The notes beneath the pieces were generated by a model. The model did no database searches. It was not told the DNA's origin and worked only from the letters and a program-made list of their open reading frames with translations. A stretch of 64,000 nucleotides of DNA from CAYTBN01 sp964542165. GTDB lineage: Bacteria; Myxococcota_A; UBA796; UBA9615; CAYRNR01. Below are positions 7,234 to 16,477 of this stretch, piece after piece (position 1 is the stretch's first letter; the number at the start of each line of letters is the position of its first letter). Position numbers and translations under genes: made by a program. Where the stretch lies: assembly GCA_964542165.1 (NCBI GenBank), contig CAZITQ010000001.1, positions 1 to 64,000 on the forward strand. Reading direction: 5' to 3'.

Positions 7234-8793
7234 GTGACCGCGGCCGCATCCCGCTGGACGCCCACCCGCCTCGTGGGCCTGGTCCTGGGCCCGACGCTGG
7301 CGGCGGTCGCCCTGCTCCTCCCCACCCCCGAGGGCCTCTCCCCCGAGGGCCATCGGGTCCTGGCCGCCACCGCCTGGATCGCGACCTGGTGGATCACCGA
7401 GGCGATCCCGATCCCCGTCACCTCGCTGCTGCCGCTGATCCTGTTGCCGGTCATGGGAGCCATGCCGGGCAAGGTGGTGGCCAGCCAGTACGCGGGGGAT
7501 CCGATCTATCTCTTCCTGGGCGGCTTCCTTGTCGCCATCGCCATCGAACGCTGCGCGCTCCATCGGCGCATCGCCGTGGGCATCATCCGCGTCATGGGCA
7601 CCGGACCGTCCCGTGCGGTACTCGGGTTCATGATCGCGTCGGCATTCCTGTCGATGTGGATCTCCAACACCGCCACGGCCTTGATGATGCTGCCCATCGC
7701 CCTGGCGGTGGTCGGAACGCTGCAAGAGCGTCTGGCCGAGGAGCGACAGCGCGCCAATCTGGCCGTGGGTCTGCTCCTGGGGATCGCCTGGGGCTCCTCC
7801 CTGGGGGGCATCGCCACGCCCGTGGGAACGCCGCCCAACGTGGTCTTCCTGGGCCTGTACGACAGGCTCTACGAGAACGCGCCGGCGATCTCGTTCTCCC
7901 AGTGGGTCTTCGCCTTCCTCCCGATGTCGTTGGTCTCGCTGCCCATCGCCTGGCTCCTGCTGACCCGGGTCTTCTACCCCGCGGGGCGCGTCACGCCCGA
8001 TCCGGACCGCGACGCGGGCCTCCCCACCCAGGACGGCCCGATGACCGGCGATCAGGCGCGGGTGCTGGCCGTTTTCGTCGGCGCTGCTCTGCTGTGGATC
8101 TTCCGCGCCGACGTGAACCTCGGGATTGCCGTGCTGCCCGGCTGGTCCAACCTCCTGGGTTCGGCCAAGGGCATGGTCACCGATGGGACGGTCGCAATCT
8201 TCGCTGCGATGTGCCTTTTTCTGTTACCGGCCACGCGGCGCGACGATGCTCGAACCCTGCTCCGCTGGAGGGACGCCCGGGACGTGCCCTGGGGCATCCT
8301 GCTTCTCTTCGGCGGGGGCTTCGCCATCGCCCACGCCTTCAAGGAGACCGGGGTTTCGGCATTCATCGGTGATCTGCTGCACCACCTGGGGGGTTGGCCG
8401 GTCCTGGTCCTGATGCTCGTGGTGGCCCTGGCGGTGACCCACCTGACCGAGATCACCAGCAACACGGCCACGACCACGGTGCTCGTCCCCATCGCCGCCG
8501 CCGCCGCGATCCCGCTCGGAGTCCATCCCCTGGTGCTCATGCTGCCGGTGACCCTGGCGGCGAGCTGCGCGTTCATGCTGCCGGTGGCTACCCCACCCAA
8601 CGCGATCGTGTTCGGCTCGGGCAAGATACGCATGGGGCAGATGATGCGTCCGGGGATCGTTCTGAACCTGATCACCGCGATCCTCATCGTCTCTGCGATC
8701 CACTTCATCGGGACCCACGTCTTCCAGATCGAGGCGCGGGACGTGCCGGAGTGGGCGCGTGTGGACGTGGAAGAGAAGCTGAACCAGGATTAG
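7234..8793 (+). CDS. DASS/SLC13-family sodium-coupled anion transporter
   Basis: 519 residues, starting at GTG 7234 behind GGGAGGAG. A polytopic inner-membrane protein with the two inverted-repeat signatures of the divalent anion:Na+ symporters: SNTAT at about 144-148 with ATPVGTPPN at 194-202, and SNTAT at about 409-413 with VATPPNAIVFGSG further on. These form the substrate and sodium sites. Family members carry dicarboxylates (succinate, malate), citrate or sulfate; the Thr in the SNT motif favours dicarboxylates in known proteins but does not settle it. The isochorismatase-type gene diverges from it; the glycosyltransferase gene follows 22 bases on. Confidence 0.93.
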   Translation: MTAAASRWTPTRLVGLVLGPTLAAVALLLPTPEGLSPEGHRVLAATAWIATWWITEAIPIPVTSLLPLILLPVMGAMPGKVVASQYAGDPIYLFLGGFLVAIAIERCALHRRIAVGIIRVMGTGPSRAVLGFMIASAFLSMWISNTATALMMLPIALAVVGTLQERLAEERQRANLAVGLLLGIAWGSSLGGIATPVGTPPNVVFLGLYDRLYENAPAISFSQWVFAFLPMSLVSLPIAWLLLTRVFYPAGRVTPDPDRDAGLPTQDGPMTGDQARVLAVFVGAALLWIFRADVNLGIAVLPGWSNLLGSAKGMVTDGTVAIFAAMCLFLLPATRRDDARTLLRWRDARDVPWGILLLFGGGFAIAHAFKETGVSAFIGDLLHHLGGWPVLVLMLVVALAVTHLTEITSNTATTTVLVPIAAAAAIPLGVHPLVLMLPVTLAASCAFMLPVATPPNAIVFGSGKIRMGQMMRPGIVLNLITAILIVSAIHFIGTHVFQIEARDVPEWARVDVEEKLNQD

Positions 8794-8815
8794 GACCAGC
8801 GCAAGGAGCCACCCC

Positions 8816-9904
8816 ATGCGAATCCTCTACGGTGTCGTCGGCGAGGGTATGGGCCACGCCATCCGCTCCCGGGTCGTCATCGACCACCTGATCCGCGAGG
8901 AGGGTCACGACGTCGAGGTGGTGGTCTCCGGCAGGGCCTACGAGGTGCTCAAGGAGTATTTCCCCCAGGTCCACCGGATCTGGGGTCTGTCCATGGCCTT
9001 CGAGAACGCCGAGTTCAAGCTCTGGCGATCGATCCTGCGCAACCTCAAGCAGGCCCTGACCGACGGGATCGACGAGAACGTGGTGCGGTACTTCGAGCTG
9101 ACCGAGGACTTCGACCCCGAGTGTGTGATCAGCGACTTCGAGTCCTGGTCCTATTTCTACGGCAAGGCCCACGATCTGCCGGTGCTGAGCGTGGACAACA
9201 TCCAGATGATGTCGCGCTGTCGCCACGACCCCGAGTTCCTGGATCTTCACCGCACCGACTACGAGCTGGCCAAGAACTTCACCAAGACCAAGCTCGCACG
9301 ATCGGACCATTACTACATCACGACGTTCTACTACCCCGAGGTGCGCAAGCCGCGGACCACGCTGGTGCCGTCCGTGCTGCGCCCCGAGATCCTCGCCGCC
9401 CACACCTCGGAGGGAGAGCATGTCCTGGTGTACCAGACGTCGACCTCCTGCGAGGACCTTCCGAATATCTTGCGACAGTTCGGGGACACGCCGTTCATCG
9501 TGTACGGCTACCGACGCGACATCGACGAACCCGTGGTGGACGGCAACGTCACGTACTGCCCGTTCTCGGAGACCGGATTCATGGAGGACCTGGCCTCCGC
9601 CCGCGCCGTGGTCACCAACGGCGGGTTCACGCTGATGAGCGAGGCCGTCTATCTGCACAAACCCGTGCTCAGCATTCCGCTGGCGGCCCAGTTCGAGCAG
9701 GTACTCAACGCCCACTACCTGGAGAAGCTGGGCTACGGCTACGGCAACGACGTCCTCGACGCCCACACCATTCGCCACTTCCTGGCCGAGCTTCCCCGGT
9801 ACCGAGAGGCCCTGGAGGGTTACCGCCAGGAGGAGGGTAACGGCCTGCTGTTCCAGCACCTGGACGAACGGCTCGATCGCATCGCGGCCGGCATCGAGGG
9901 GTAG
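8816..9904 (+). CDS. MJ1255/VC2487-type glycosyltransferase
   Basis: 362 residues with AAGGAG ahead of the ATG. A GT-B fold protein: N-terminal MRILYGVVGEGMGHAIRS (the glycine-rich loop of MurG-like enzymes), mid-protein ECVISDFESWSYFYGK, and a C-terminal nucleotide-sugar motif TNGGFTLMSEAVYL. This matches the MJ1255/VC2487 family, annotated as UDP-GlcNAc transferase-like; the acceptor is unknown. It follows the transporter gene closely and may share its transcript. It is separate from the nonulosonate operon. Confidence 0.85.
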   Translation: MRILYGVVGEGMGHAIRSRVVIDHLIREEGHDVEVVVSGRAYEVLKEYFPQVHRIWGLSMAFENAEFKLWRSILRNLKQALTDGIDENVVRYFELTEDFDPECVISDFESWSYFYGKAHDLPVLSVDNIQMMSRCRHDPEFLDLHRTDYELAKNFTKTKLARSDHYYITTFYYPEVRKPRTTLVPSVLRPEILAAHTSEGEHVLVYQTSTSCEDLPNILRQFGDTPFIVYGYRRDIDEPVVDGNVTYCPFSETGFMEDLASARAVVTNGGFTLMSEAVYLHKPVLSIPLAAQFEQVLNAHYLEKLGYGYGNDVLDAHTIRHFLAELPRYREALEGYRQEEGNGLLFQHLDERLDRIAAGIEG

Positions 9905-10003
9905 TTGTTCCTGGTGCGAACATAACATACGTTTTCTTTGTGGTTCGCTTCAAGGACGCGAGGGCGATACCGGACCGAAAAACCGGCTTCCCACAGCCTG
10001 ACG

Positions 10004-10009
10004 TATACT
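10004..10009 (+). promoter_or_regulatory. Candidate -10 box TATACT
   Basis: Five of six bases match TATAAT. The box lies 10 bases before the tandem ATG codons at 10020/10023, which lack a ribosome site, consistent with a very short leader. The surrounding 9905-10019 gap is more AT-rich than its flanks. No -35 box stands out. Confidence 0.35.
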
Positions 10010-10019
10010 CGGGTTCAGC

Positions 10020-10835
10020 ATGATGTTCGGTGCAACGATGCCCCCGCCGGGACGGGGGCCGACGCGCGTACTGGCCCTGCTCGGTATTGGATTGTTCCTG
10101 CAAGGATGCGGGGTGCGCGCGCGAGTGCGACCCACCCCCGTGCCTCCCGTGCCCGGTCGAGCGGAGCCCAGTCTGGACGCCCCGCGCGTGCAGCCGAGAG
10201 TTGCATTGGATTTGCCCCCCGAACCACCCGAACCGCCGGCGCCGCCAGGACCCCCGGTGCCCTTGAGAGCGACAGACTGTCGATGCCCGAGTGAGCGATG
10301 GGAGCTTGTCACCGATGCCCAGGAGGACAAGTTAGTTGCGTTGGGTGTGACCTACTACTCGTCGAACTTTCACTGGTGGGCCCACTGCAAGGATGCGCCG
10401 TGGACCGCGGAGGGTGAAGGCTCCGCACGTGGCATCGGCTACGAAGGTACATTCTTCGAGGTGTCCACGGAGATCGCCGGCTCCAGCCATCTGTTCTTCG
10501 ACGACGCTCCACAGGGAACGGACCTCGGAGGGAAATACGCCGGCATCCGAGTCGCTGGGGAGGTCGATCTGGTCCTGATCGGCGCCGGCGTGAGTGGCAC
10601 CGTGCTCGTCAACATGGACGACTGGTCTGTCGTGCTCGGATACGAGACCTCCATGGATATCGGTGTCTCCCTGGACGGTGATTTCGTCACCAGCGTCCGG
10701 GAGGGCGCTGTCGCTGCCACCGGCTACAACGCCCTCGGGGGTCTCGTCGGCCTTGCGAAAGGGCTGCTGACACCTGATCTGGGCGTATATGCCGAGTACC
10801 TCGTGCTGGATTTTGAGGCCTGCGTTCGGGAATGA
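10020..10835 (+). CDS. Lipoprotein with Pro-rich linker
   Basis: 271 residues. Lipobox LFLQGC (Cys about residue 30), then a Pro-rich linker (PPEPPEPPAPPGPPVP) to about residue 83, then a globular domain starting with a Cys pair (TDCRCPSERW). The C-terminal domain is rich in Gly and short strands and mentions no known motif. It starts at the ATG pair 10020/10023 without a Shine-Dalgarno sequence. Codon use is less GC-biased than the neighbours in places. The PhzF-family gene follows 29 bases downstream. Function unknown. Confidence 0.75.
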   Translation: MMFGATMPPPGRGPTRVLALLGIGLFLQGCGVRARVRPTPVPPVPGRAEPSLDAPRVQPRVALDLPPEPPEPPAPPGPPVPLRATDCRCPSERWELVTDAQEDKLVALGVTYYSSNFHWWAHCKDAPWTAEGEGSARGIGYEGTFFEVSTEIAGSSHLFFDDAPQGTDLGGKYAGIRVAGEVDLVLIGAGVSGTVLVNMDDWSVVLGYETSMDIGVSLDGDFVTSVREGAVAATGYNALGGLVGLAKGLLTPDLGVYAEYLVLDFEACVRE

Positions 10836-10864
10836 TTCGGGGAACGTCTTCGACGGGAGGAGCC

Positions 10865-11656
10865 ATGGGCACCGAGATCTACCAGGTCGACGCCTTCGCC
10901 GACGGGCCCTTCACCGGAAACCCCGCCGCCGTCTGTCCCCTGGCCGGCCCCGCGGGCGAGACGTGGATGCAGAACGTGGCCCTGGAGATGAACCTCTCGG
11001 AGACCGCCTTCTGCTGGCCCGAGGGCGACGCCCTGCGCCTGCGCTGGTTCACGCCCGCCGCGGAGGTCGACCTCTGCGGGCACGCCACCCTGGCCACCGC
11101 CCACGTGCTCTGGGAGACGGGCCGACTCGCCGATGACGCCCCGGCCCGCTTCCTCTCCCGCTCGGGCCCCCTGGGCGCCGAACGCCAGGGCGACCTGATC
11201 GAACTGGACTTCCCCGCCCGCCAGGTCACCCCCATCGCCTCCACCGGCGCCCTCGAGTCCGCCCTCGGCGTCCACGCCAGCTTCCTGGGCAGCGACGGAC
11301 AGAACGCCTTCGTCGTGGTGGACGACGAGGCTGCCGTGCGCGGCCTGCAACCCGACTTCCGTCAATTCCGCTCCATCGGCGTCCGCAGCGCCATCGTCAC
11401 CGCCCGCAGCGACGCGGACGACGTCGACTTCGTCTCCCGCTTCTTCGCCCCCGGCGTGGGCATCGACGAGGATCCGGTCACCGGCTCGGCGCATTGTTCG
11501 TTGGCCACCTACTGGGCGTCGCAGGTCGGGCGCAACCGATTGGTGGGTTTCCAGGCGTCCTCTCGGGGTGGACGGGTCCAGGTGAACCTGTTGGGCGATC
11601 GCGTCGCCATCGGTGGCCGCGCCGTCACGGTGATGCACGGAATCCTTTCCGTGTGA
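10865..11656 (+). CDS. PhzF-family isomerase/epimerase-like protein
   Basis: 263 residues from the ATG at 10865, chosen for the GGGAGGAG site just upstream. Shows the PhzF diaminopimelate-epimerase-like fold: QVDAF near the start, FTGNPAAVC at 16-24, the catalytic Glu46 in LSETAF, CGHATLA at 71-77 and DPVTGSAHC near the C-terminus. PhzF itself isomerises a phenazine precursor, but most genomes carry PhzF paralogues of unknown substrate and no other phenazine genes are present, so a phenazine role is unlikely. Convergent with the MAF gene with a single base between stop codons. Confidence 0.9.
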   Translation: MGTEIYQVDAFADGPFTGNPAAVCPLAGPAGETWMQNVALEMNLSETAFCWPEGDALRLRWFTPAAEVDLCGHATLATAHVLWETGRLADDAPARFLSRSGPLGAERQGDLIELDFPARQVTPIASTGALESALGVHASFLGSDGQNAFVVVDDEAAVRGLQPDFRQFRSIGVRSAIVTARSDADDVDFVSRFFAPGVGIDEDPVTGSAHCSLATYWASQVGRNRLVGFQASSRGGRVQVNLLGDRVAIGGRAVTVMHGILSV

Positions 11657-11657
11657 C

Positions 11658-13718
11658 TCAACGCGAGGTGGCCCGGATCCGCCGAGACGCCTCCTGCAAT
11701 GCCGGCAATCCCGTCCGGCTCGCATCCAGCACCACGTCGTAGAGTTCCCGGGACGCGGCCAGGCTCTCGTCCAGGGTGGTGGCGAGACGGGCCCGCTCGA
11801 GGGCGCCATCGATGGCGCGCTGGCCGAAGAGAGCGATGAAGATTCGGGTGGGCTGCATGGCCCGGATGAGATCGTCTTCGAGGCGGCCCAGCTTGCGGAT
11901 CTGCTTGTCGCCCAGGGAAGTCCGGTTGGCGAGCTCGCGGCATTGTCGGGCCAGGCGGCCGGCCTGCTGGAGGGCCTCGATCACCGCGTCCACCTGGGCC
12001 AGGAGCCGTTCCGCCCGCTGGCTGGGGTCGACGGAGGACACCGCGGCGTCGAGGATGGAGGGCACGTCCACCGGGTCCGGGCACAGGGCGGCGGCCTGCT
12101 CGAGGGTCATCGGCTCCATGCCGCCGATGTGGGCGCCACCCTCGGTGGCGTTGATCAGTCTCGCGCTGCCCTCCCAGGCCCGGGCCCGCTCCTCGAACCA
12201 GGTGCGGACCCAGGCGAAGCTCTTGGAGGTCTGCACCGTGCCCCCGTGGTAGCCGGGCACCTCCCGCAGGCGGCGGTAGCTGCTGGAGACGGTCGACTGG
12301 CCCCGGGCCTCCATCTCCCTGAGATGCTCGCCGATGCCCCGCACCGCCATCTCGCCGTCCGCGCCGCGCTCCAGCCGGGCGTCCCCGTCCGCGGCACCGC
12401 GGGCGTAGATCTGCCCGTCCGGGAAGGCCAGATCCTGGCCGACCAGGATCACCGGGTCACAGCCCCAGGCGTGGGCCAGGGAGAATGCGGACGTGGCCAC
12501 CGAGGCCGATGTGGGCACGACCAGGTGCTCGTCGAAGGCCTCGGAGATCCAGCGCTCGATCAGGGAATTGCCGGAGAACGTGAACACCCGCTTCGCCGGC
12601 CGCTCGTAGGTCGCCGGATGGACGCTCAGGCCCAGCACCAGGGCCTCTATCTCCTCCACCGGCACCCCGTCGAAGTGGTAGTTGAGGTCCAGGGGGTCGA
12701 GGACCAGCACCATGTCCGGCGCCACCCCGGCCGCCGTCAGGGCCTGCAGGGCGCGGCTGAAGGTGCAGATCACCGCCCTGCCCTTGAGATCCGAGAGCAG
12801 GTGGACATTCTTGCCCAGGCTGGGGCCGGGTCCCACGATGACCATCGGCACGCCGGCCAGCGGCCCCTGGAGCGCGGCCACCGAGGGCCAGCGGGCGATG
12901 TGGCGCAGATTGGCCATGCCCTGTTCGGTCCACAGTCGGCCGAACTTGCGGGCGGTGTTCTGGACCGCGAGCTTCTGTTCCAGGCCGTCCCGCAGGTCCG
13001 TCACCAGCTCGGAGCGCGCGGCGTCGTCCAGTCGCCAGTCCCCCAGCTGCCGGGCCACGAGGCTCCGGGGGAAGGGATCCGAGAACCCCTGGATCGTGTG
13101 GGTCAATTCGTCGGGGCTGCGCACCACGAAGGCTGCCGCCGGGAAGCCCTGGTCGTCCTCGTCGTCCCGCAACAACGCCACGACCCGGCGCTGTCCGCGG
13201 CTCGCCAGGTCCTGGGCCAGTGGCGCCGTGTCCGCTCCCATCAGCAACACCACGTCTCCGGATCGATCCCAGGCGGGCAGGAGGAGACGGTCGACGAACG
13301 ACGCGGCACAGCGCGCGTCGCGGGCGACCGCCTCGAGGGCCGGGAGCGGTTCCCGGGTGAGCCAGCGCGCCAGGGCCACCTCGCCGGGCTGGCTGCGGGC
13401 CGTGGCGTCCCGCAGGCGTTGCATCAGGGCCAGGGCCTCCGGGGTCCTGGGCACCTCGGCTCCCTTCATCGCCCCCTGTGCCCCCTGGAGGCGCAACCTC
13501 AGGGGTCGGGTCCGGTCGACGAGCCTGCGCATCTCGCCGTCGCCCGCGCCCCGCTGGGACGCCGTCGCGAGCCGTTCCGCCGCGTCGGCGAAGGCCTCCA
13601 GCTGCTCGCAGAGGGTCGCCAGCGCCGACAGGCCGTCCACTTCAGCGGGCGCATCCCCCCGCAGCCGGTCCGGGAATTTGAGGACGAAGGTCTGGGCGCG
13701 CTCAGATGGCGTAGTCAT
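11658..13718 (-). CDS. Motility accessory factor (MAF, DUF115) glycosyltransferase
   Basis: 686 residues from ATG 13718. The central region carries the MAF_flag10/DUF115 glycosyltransferase core: MVIVGPGPSLGKN, then VAPDMVLVLDPLDLNYH, and VILVGQDLAFPDG. Flanking N- and C-terminal helical regions complete the usual ~650-700 residue layout. MAF proteins move CMP-activated nonulosonic acids (pseudaminic or legionaminic) to flagellin Ser/Thr in several bacteria. Being the last gene of a legionaminate-type operon fits that role well. Its start overlaps the end of legB by 17 bases. No flagellin gene is in the window, so the target protein is not known. Confidence 0.85.
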   Translation of the reverse strand: MTTPSERAQTFVLKFPDRLRGDAPAEVDGLSALATLCEQLEAFADAAERLATASQRGAGDGEMRRLVDRTRPLRLRLQGAQGAMKGAEVPRTPEALALMQRLRDATARSQPGEVALARWLTREPLPALEAVARDARCAASFVDRLLLPAWDRSGDVVLLMGADTAPLAQDLASRGQRRVVALLRDDEDDQGFPAAAFVVRSPDELTHTIQGFSDPFPRSLVARQLGDWRLDDAARSELVTDLRDGLEQKLAVQNTARKFGRLWTEQGMANLRHIARWPSVAALQGPLAGVPMVIVGPGPSLGKNVHLLSDLKGRAVICTFSRALQALTAAGVAPDMVLVLDPLDLNYHFDGVPVEEIEALVLGLSVHPATYERPAKRVFTFSGNSLIERWISEAFDEHLVVPTSASVATSAFSLAHAWGCDPVILVGQDLAFPDGQIYARGAADGDARLERGADGEMAVRGIGEHLREMEARGQSTVSSSYRRLREVPGYHGGTVQTSKSFAWVRTWFEERARAWEGSARLINATEGGAHIGGMEPMTLEQAAALCPDPVDVPSILDAAVSSVDPSQRAERLLAQVDAVIEALQQAGRLARQCRELANRTSLGDKQIRKLGRLEDDLIRAMQPTRIFIALFGQRAIDGALERARLATTLDESLAASRELYDVVLDASRTGLPALQEASRRIRATSR

Positions 13719-14688
13719 CGGGCCGGTACCGTCCCTGGTGTCCAGCGATCCATTCGATGGTCGCCCGCAGCCCGTCCTCGAGCGGCACCCGGGGCCGCCA
13801 GTCCAGCAGCCGCCGGGCCTTGTCCACATCCGCCAGCAGGCGATCCACCTCGCTGCTCTCGGGCCGGACGCGCGGAGCCTCCTCCACCACGGGCACCTCC
13901 CGGCCCATCACCTCCATCAGCAGCCGCACCAGATCGCCGATGGAGATCTCCCGACCGGTACCCAGGTTGATCACCTCGCCCACCGCAGCGTCCGCCTCGG
14001 CGGCGCGCACGAAGCCGTCCACGGTGTTGTGCACGAAGTTGAAGTCCCGGGTAGGGACCAGGTTACCCAGCTTCAGCGATTCCGCGCCGGCGAGCAGCTG
14101 GCTGATCACCGTGGGAATCACCGCCCTGGCCGACTGGCGGGGTCCGAAGGTGTTGAAGGGGCGCACGACGGCCACCGGGACGTCGAAGGAGCGGTGGTAG
14201 GCCTCGGCCATCTTGTCCGCGGCGATCTTCGACGCCGAGTAGGGGGACTGACCCTGGAGCGGGTGATCCTCGTCGATGGGGACCCGCTGGGCGGTGCCAT
14301 AGACCTCGCTGGTGGAGGTGTGGACCACCCGCGAGATCCCCTGCTCGCGGGCCGCCTGCAGCACGTTGAGGGTGCCTTCCACGTTGGTCCGCACGTAGGA
14401 CCGGGGGGCGTGGTACGAGTACGGGATCCCGATCAGCGCGGCCAGGTGGAAGACCACCTCCACCCCCCTCACCGCCTCCCGCACACCGTCGGCGTCGGTG
14501 ACGTCGCTGGCCACGACCTCGATCTCCCCCTTGACCGCCGAGGAGTCCAGCCAGCCCCAGCTCCCGGACGAGGTGTAGCGCACCATCGCCCGCGTCCGGG
14601 CCCCCTCGGCCACGAGCCGCTCCGCCAGGTGACTGCCGATGAACCCACCGGCTCCGGTGACCAGTACCCGCCTGCCCGTCCAGTCCAT
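13702..14688 (-). CDS. legB: NAD-dependent 4,6-dehydratase, LegB-like
   Basis: 328 residues, an extended SDR: glycine-rich NAD motif GAGGFIGSH at 13-21, catalytic Thr/Tyr/Lys as TSTSEVYG and SPYSASKIAADK. The start and the RYTSSGSWGWL segment resemble LegB, which converts (G/U)DP-GlcNAc to its 4-keto-6-deoxy sugar as the first committed step of legionaminic acid synthesis. It lies between ptmE and MAF on the same strand, supporting that assignment over a generic epimerase. A 32-base gap separates it from ptmE upstream; a GGAG site precedes the ATG. Confidence 0.85.
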   Translation of the reverse strand: MDWTGRRVLVTGAGGFIGSHLAERLVAEGARTRAMVRYTSSGSWGWLDSSAVKGEIEVVASDVTDADGVREAVRGVEVVFHLAALIGIPYSYHAPRSYVRTNVEGTLNVLQAAREQGISRVVHTSTSEVYGTAQRVPIDEDHPLQGQSPYSASKIAADKMAEAYHRSFDVPVAVVRPFNTFGPRQSARAVIPTVISQLLAGAESLKLGNLVPTRDFNFVHNTVDGFVRAAEADAAVGEVINLGTGREISIGDLVRLLMEVMGREVPVVEEAPRVRPESSEVDRLLADVDKARRLLDWRPRVPLEDGLRATIEWIAGHQGRYRPDDYAI

Positions 14689-14720
14689 GCTCCCGCTCCG
14701 CGAGGTGTGTGGCTACCACC

Positions 14721-15797
14721 CTACGCGATGTTGGCGCGGTACGCCTCCTGGGCGGCCTCGTAGTCCGCCATCTGGCCGATGTCGATCCAGTTCTCTCGAA
14801 CCGGGAATCCGACCACCGTTCCCCCTCGACCGATCACGGTCTCGATCAGGTCGGTCATGTGGAACTGGCGGTCCCGCGGCACGAGCCGACAGATCTCCGG
14901 TTCGAGCAGGTACACGCCGGCGTTGATGAAGTGGCGAATCACCGGCTTCTCGGCGATGCCGCGGATGTTCACACCGTCGGTGGACACCACCCCGTAGGGC
15001 ACGGTGACCTCGTGCTGGCGCACGGTGACGGTCATGTCGGCGTGGTTCTCCCGGTGGAAGTCCAGAACGGACCGGTAGTCGATGCGGGTCAGCACGTCAC
15101 CGTTGGTCACCAGCACCCGCTCGTCCGAGGGCTCCAGCAGCGCCAGCGAGCCGGCCGTACCCCCCGGTTCCATCTCCCAGATGTAGCTCACGTCAACTCC
15201 GAACCGGCGCCCGTCGTCGAAGTGGTCGAGGATCATCGAGGCCTTGTAGCGGGTGGTGAGGGTCACGTTGCGGATCCCCGCCCTGCGGAGGCGGTCGATG
15301 ATCACCTCCAGCAGCGGGCGGTTGCCCACCGGCAACATCGGCTTGGGGATCTTGTAGGTCAGCGGTCGCAGCCGGGTGCCGTTGCCCCCGGCCATGATCA
15401 CGGCGCGGACCGGGATGTCCTCCTGCTGGAGCAGGGCTCTGCGGGTCACCAGCCCGACCACCCGCCCGCGGTCGTCCACCAGCGGGACCTGCTGGATCAC
15501 GTGTCGGTCCATCAGCTGGCGCAGCGCGGCCCGGGGCATCCCGGCCCGGGCCACCACCGGAACCTCGGCCACCGAGCCGTCCTTGCGCCCCTTGAGCACC
15601 GACACCGGGTCGTCGGCCCCGAGCCCCGCCAGGATCGCTCGACGCACGTCCCCGTCGGTGACCGTGTCCAGGAGTCGCCGCTGGTCGTCGACCACCAGGA
15701 CGATCTTGGCCGGGTTGGCGTCCAGGATCTGGATCGCCTCGCGGATGGAGGCGCCCTCGGTGAGGCACACCGAGCAGATGTCGTCGGTCACCGTCAC
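14721..15797 (-). CDS. ptmE: CBS-domain sugar nucleotidyltransferase, PtmE-like
   Basis: 358 residues. An N-terminal CBS pair (about 10-120) is followed by a nucleotidyltransferase domain beginning VRAVIMAGGNGTRLRPLT and including KPMLPVGNRPLLE. This layout is that of PtmE, the glucosamine-1-phosphate guanylyltransferase that supplies GDP-linked precursor for legionaminic acid in Campylobacter. Start: GTG at 15797, overlapping the previous gene's stop as GTGA, with GGAGG 6 bases upstream; a longer GTG start at 15815 is possible but lacks a site. Indicates a GDP-sugar (legionaminic) rather than UDP-sugar (pseudaminic) route; the nucleotide is inferred from the family. Confidence 0.82.
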   Translation of the reverse strand: MTVTDDICSVCLTEGASIREAIQILDANPAKIVLVVDDQRRLLDTVTDGDVRRAILAGLGADDPVSVLKGRKDGSVAEVPVVARAGMPRAALRQLMDRHVIQQVPLVDDRGRVVGLVTRRALLQQEDIPVRAVIMAGGNGTRLRPLTYKIPKPMLPVGNRPLLEVIIDRLRRAGIRNVTLTTRYKASMILDHFDDGRRFGVDVSYIWEMEPGGTAGSLALLEPSDERVLVTNGDVLTRIDYRSVLDFHRENHADMTVTVRQHEVTVPYGVVSTDGVNIRGIAEKPVIRHFINAGVYLLEPEICRLVPRDRQFHMTDLIETVIGRGGTVVGFPVRENWIDIGQMADYEAAQEAYRANIA

Positions 15798-16477
15798 CAG
15801 GTGCCTCCGTCCCACAGCCGCTCGATGGGCCGGGCCGGCACCCCCACCACGGTCTCGTCGGGGGCCACGTCCCGGATCACCACCGCTCCCGCGCCCACGA
15901 TCGCCCCCGCACCGACGCGGACCCCCTGGATGACCGTCGCGCCGGCCCCCACCAACGCACCGTCGTCGATCACAGCCCCGCCGGCGAGGATCGCGCCGCT
16001 GGCCACGTGTACGTGGTCACCCACGACGCAATCGTGTTCCAGGATCACCGCCGTGTTCACCAGCGCCTGGATCCCGATCGTCACCCCCGGATTGATCACC
16101 GCCCGCGGCATGATCTGGCACCCCTCGCCCAGGCGCACGTCATCGGCCACGAGGGCGCTGGGGTGGATCACGGCGACGGCGGCCAACCCCACCCCACGGG
16201 CCACGTCGAACAGGCGTCTGCGCGCGGTGGGGCCCTCGGCGTCCCCGAGCCCCACGGCGAAGGCATCGACGCCCTGCCCGGCCAACCTGGGGAGCCGGTC
16301 GTCTCCACCGAACACGGGGAGGCCGGCCACCTCCTTGGACCACAGGCCCTCGTCCGGGTCCGTGAACCCCACGACTCGCACGCCGCCGGCTGCACGGAGG
16401 CAGCCGAGGACCATGCGCCCGTGGCCACCCGCGCCCAGGATCACGCAGCGGGCGGGTTCCACGGCCCGGGCGGTCAC
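15794..16477 (-). CDS. NeuD/PglD/LegH-type sugar acyltransferase
   Basis: 227 residues. N-terminal Rossmann-like part (VILGAGGHGRMV) then hexapeptide repeats of a left-handed beta-helix (for example INPGVTIG, GAGATVIQGVRVGAGA) ending VGVPARPIERL. The PglD/NeuD family transfers acetyl groups to amino sugars; in the legionaminic pathway LegH does this to the 4-amino group, and that is the likely role here. The GTG start at 16477 overlaps the legI stop (GTGA), and its own stop overlaps the ptmE start the same way, so the genes are translationally coupled. Confidence 0.82.
   Translation of the reverse strand: MTARAVEPARCVILGAGGHGRMVLGCLRAAGGVRVVGFTDPDEGLWSKEVAGLPVFGGDDRLPRLAGQGVDAFAVGLGDAEGPTARRRLFDVARGVGLAAVAVIHPSALVADDVRLGEGCQIMPRAVINPGVTIGIQALVNTAVILEHDCVVGDHVHVASGAILAGGAVIDDGALVGAGATVIQGVRVGAGAIVGAGAVVIRDVAPDETVVGVPARPIERLWDGGTW

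Noticed and set aside
10865..11656. Phenazine biosynthesis from the PhzF-family gene
   Set aside because: No other phz genes are present and PhzF paralogues of unknown role are widespread.
11943..13970. 675-codon plus-strand frame opposite MAF
   Set aside because: Antisense of a well-supported gene; composition dominated by Gly, Arg, Gln and His, no domain.
14710..14718. TGGTAGCCA on the minus strand between ptmE and legB
   Set aside because: Last base breaks the TAnnnT pattern and the gap is only 32 bases inside an operon.
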